Origin: Panacibacter ginsenosidivorans
Lineage (GTDB): Bacteria; Bacteroidota; Bacteroidia; Chitinophagales; Chitinophagaceae
Reading direction: 5' to 3'
DNA: 64,000 nt
NCBI RefSeq assembly: GCF_007971225.1
Contig: NZ_CP042435.1
Span: 1,364,001-1,428,000, forward strand
Shown: positions 63,919 to 64,000 of the stretch, in pieces
How the letters are laid out: every line of letters begins with the position of its first letter
How positions within the stretch are numbered: the stretch's first letter is position 1
Position numbers and translations under genes: made by a program
The notes under the pieces: model-generated
Seen by the model: only the letters and a program-made list of their open reading frames with translations
The model's database searches: none
Told to the model about the DNA's origin: nothing

Positions 63919-63937
63919 GTACAAGTGAGTGACACAA
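63919..63937 (+). repeat. Dispersed repeat, single half-element (class B head)
   Basis: GTACAAGTGAGTGACACAA followed by CAAAAGTTTAATAGC and AAGCTTAGTACAAAAAAT. An ATG at 63991, where a further gene may begin, lies 53 bases on; the window ends ten bases later. Confidence 0.87.
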
Positions 63938-64000
63938 CAAAAGTTTAATAGCAGTACAAAAGCTTAGTACAAAAAATAATCAGTATCATATGGATGGAGT

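Noticed and set aside
2065-63937. CRISPR array from the many repeated cores
   Set aside because: Copies are kilobases apart, in both orientations, and spaced by genes; no regular repeat-spacer units and no cas genes exist.

Overview
The window is 64 kb of a low-GC chromosome, most likely from the Bacteroidota and probably close to Chitinophagaceae. Lineage evidence is indirect: TonB-dependent receptors with an N-terminal carboxypeptidase-regulatory-like domain, MacB-type permeases of the duplicated kind, DUF3127, a COG2509 FAD dehydrogenase, and weak Shine-Dalgarno sequences. No rRNA is present, so the genus cannot be fixed.

Left part (1-29 kb) is ordinary core and accessory content. It holds a partial MacB/FtsX permease, a GMC oxidoreductase, a three-repeat lipoprotein, a flavodoxin-like protein and prfB with its programmed +1 frameshift. 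Then come a 7TM histidine kinase, two large membrane proteins, riboflavin synthase, a NatAB-type ABC exporter, an S1/P1-like phospholipase/nuclease, DUF3127, dnaA, tRNA-Ser(GCT), tRNA-Pro(TGG), an M61 peptidase and a TMEM175-like channel.

Right part (29-64 kb) is one long co-oriented catabolic island on the + strand. It opens with two paralogous cassettes of AraC regulator plus TonB receptor, followed by an MFS transporter. Next is a block that matches the known toolkit for C-glycoside cleavage: two DgpB/CarB-like TIM-barrel subunits, two DUF6379 (CarC/DgpC-like) small subunits, a hydroxypyruvate-isomerase-like protein and a pyranose-2-oxidase-like FAD enzyme (CarA/DgpA-type role). After it come aromatic-degradation genes: extradiol (VOC) dioxygenase, C-C hydrolase-like alpha/beta hydrolase, HisD-like dehydrogenase, two SDRs, two class A flavin monooxygenases, a second MFS transporter, FAH-family hydrolase, ABM, cyclase, cupin and a MetE-like protein. 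The island ends with pobA, pcaD, pcaC, pcaH, pcaG, a further flavin monooxygenase and a DUF3237 protein. My inference is that the locus imports an aromatic (C-)glycoside, oxidises the sugar at C3, splits the glycosidic bond, then channels the aglycone through ring cleavage and the protocatechuate branch of the beta-ketoadipate pathway. pcaB, pcaIJ and pcaF are not in the window.

The most striking non-coding feature is a dispersed intergenic repeat. I count about 43 copies of a roughly 60-bp half-element in both orientations, often as facing pairs. A constant body (GATGCTAT...GCCGG...CATAA) joins a GCGACGCAAC or GTGACACAAC core that carries one of at least five exchangeable heads. Two other short repeat families (TCCGAAATC-type and CCCCTTTAGGGG-type hairpins) occur too, and in four places they have been captured in reading frames. 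A 66-codon remnant of a GH1 beta-glucosidase lies between repeat copies at 45.7 kb.
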